NCBI GenBank assembly: GCA_963422445.2
Contig: OY729512.2
Coordinates: forward strand, 5,642,001-5,706,000
Reading direction: 5' to 3'
Source: G963422445 sp963422445
Lineage (GTDB): Bacteria; Pseudomonadota; Alphaproteobacteria; Thalassobaculales; Thalassobaculaceae
Length of the DNA stretch: 64,000 bases
In this document: positions 63,323 to 64,000 of the stretch, piece by piece
How positions within the stretch are numbered: position 1 is the first letter of the stretch
Layout of the letters: every line of letters starts with the position of its first letter
Program-made: the position numbers and the translations under genes
Notes under the pieces: generated by a model
Told to the model about the DNA's origin: nothing
Seen by the model: the letters and a program-made list of their open reading frames with translations, nothing else
Database searches by the model: none

Positions 63323-64000
63323 ATGGCTGGATTCACGCATTCCGATCTCCCGCAACCGACAACAGATCCTGATCGGGTGCGGGCCGATACCGACCGTTGG
63401 GGTTACGGTCTTCTGGCCAATGCGCTGGGTGAACCGCTGTTGTCGCATGCCCGTAACCGGCTGGTCGAACAGGCCGAGGCCGAACGGCAACAGGGGCTAG
63501 CCTTCGAAGATGGCGGATCAGCGCAACAATGGGGACAGTTTCGCGATGCCGACGGCGCGTTGCGTCGGAATGCCTTTACCGCAGCCGCCGGCGGCATCAA
63601 CCAGCGGGTCTGGGTGTTGCCCAACAAGGGCGCGGTGTTCCTCGAGATTCTCGAAAACGAACAGATGCATGCCCTGGTCGACCATGTCCTCGGGGCGGAT
63701 TACCAGTTGTCTGCCTATTCCGCCAATATCGCAAAGCCCGGCGGGATGCCGATGCCGTTGCATACCGACCAGTGGTGGGCACCGGAACCGACACGGCCGG
63801 GACGCCGCAACCTGCCGGTCGGATCGATGACCCGCAGCCGGTTCGACCATGATCCGGAGCGCCGCGATACCACTGACATGATTGCGCCCGCGGCGGTATC
63901 CAACGTCATCTACATGATGAACGACTTTACCGATGCCAATGGCGGCACCCGGATTGTCCCGGCGAGCCATCTGGCCGGCCGGCACCCCGACCCGGACAGG
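63323..64000 (+). CDS. Phytanoyl-CoA dioxygenase family protein (cut by window edge)
   Basis: An Fe(II)/2-oxoglutarate hydroxylase. ATG 63,323 follows AAGGACG. The 226 visible residues include the iron-binding HxD (PMPLHTDQWWAP, near residue 147) and the second-His region NGGTRIVPASHLAGRH near the cut. DFTDANGGTRIVPASH is characteristic of the PhyH family. Substrate unknown; marine alphaproteobacteria carry many paralogues. The C-terminal part lies outside the window. Confidence 0.88.
   Translation, partial: MAGFTHSDLPQPTTDPDRVRADTDRWGYGLLANALGEPLLSHARNRLVEQAEAERQQGLAFEDGGSAQQWGQFRDADGALRRNAFTAAAGGINQRVWVLPNKGAVFLEILENEQMHALVDHVLGADYQLSAYSANIAKPGGMPMPLHTDQWWAPEPTRPGRRNLPVGSMTRSRFDHDPERRDTTDMIAPAAVSNVIYMMNDFTDANGGTRIVPASHLAGRHPDPDR

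Overview
The window is high-GC bacterial DNA, most likely from an alphaproteobacterium (inferred from gene content: F-type tra genes with an S24 repressor, DUF2493 and SSB genes, oligopeptide-type ABC transport, phytanoyl-CoA dioxygenase). Positions 1 to about 53,000 look like an integrative conjugative element (ICE) that is partly decayed. The last 10.5 kb look like ordinary chromosome.

Positions 1-13,905 hold a tightly packed F-type type IV secretion operon on the minus strand. In transcription order it reads HTH regulator, pilin, traL, traE, traK, traB, traV, traC, an HD-like gene, a small unknown gene, trbI, a TraF-type signal peptidase, traW, ssb, traU, trbC, traN and traF; traF runs off the left edge. 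Nearly every junction is a stop/start overlap. A divergent XRE/S24 repressor (14,010) faces this operon across a dyad operator. Positions 14.7-20.5 kb carry ICE accessory genes, several broken: a FitA-type antitoxin with a toxin remnant, a zinc-ribbon protein, an SSB, a DUF2493 protein and a small DNA-binding-like protein.

Positions 20.6-37.4 kb are a defence island. It holds an AbiEi/AbiEii toxin-antitoxin pair, then the parts of a helicase-methylase-ATPase (Hma-type) system: a SNF2/DUF3883 helicase, a previously hidden 39-codon ORF, a DUF1156 DNA methyltransferase, HicB/HicA and a HEPN-DUF499 ATPase. Between hicA and the ATPase lies a minus-strand cassette of two overlapping tyrosine recombinases and a second, 3'-truncated copy of the methyltransferase. 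The two methyltransferase copies share a gap-free, apparently identical 853-bp inverted repeat at their 5' ends and a 76-bp repeat near the 3' end, and they enclose divergent central regions of almost equal length. The second copy also carries a G9 tract in the DPPY catalytic motif. This looks like a recombinase-linked, invertible or gene-converting specificity cassette for a defence methyltransferase. It is the most interesting feature of the window.

Positions 37.5-53.0 kb are the second half of the conjugation module: MobF relaxase, TraD and TraG, broken by a nonsense codon, frameshifts and two insertion sequences (IS1634-type, IS1380-type). They are followed by a truncated restriction-helicase fragment, HigB/HigA, a decayed second toxin-antitoxin pair and the element's own DUF4102 integrase, which has an amber codon. 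From 53.5 kb onward come an acyl-CoA synthetase, a dipeptide-type ABC transporter with its binding protein, a zinc alcohol dehydrogenase and a phytanoyl-CoA dioxygenase cut by the right edge.

Caution: several breaks lie at G/C homopolymers, so some frameshifts could be sequencing errors. All family names come from reading the sequence; no database search was run.
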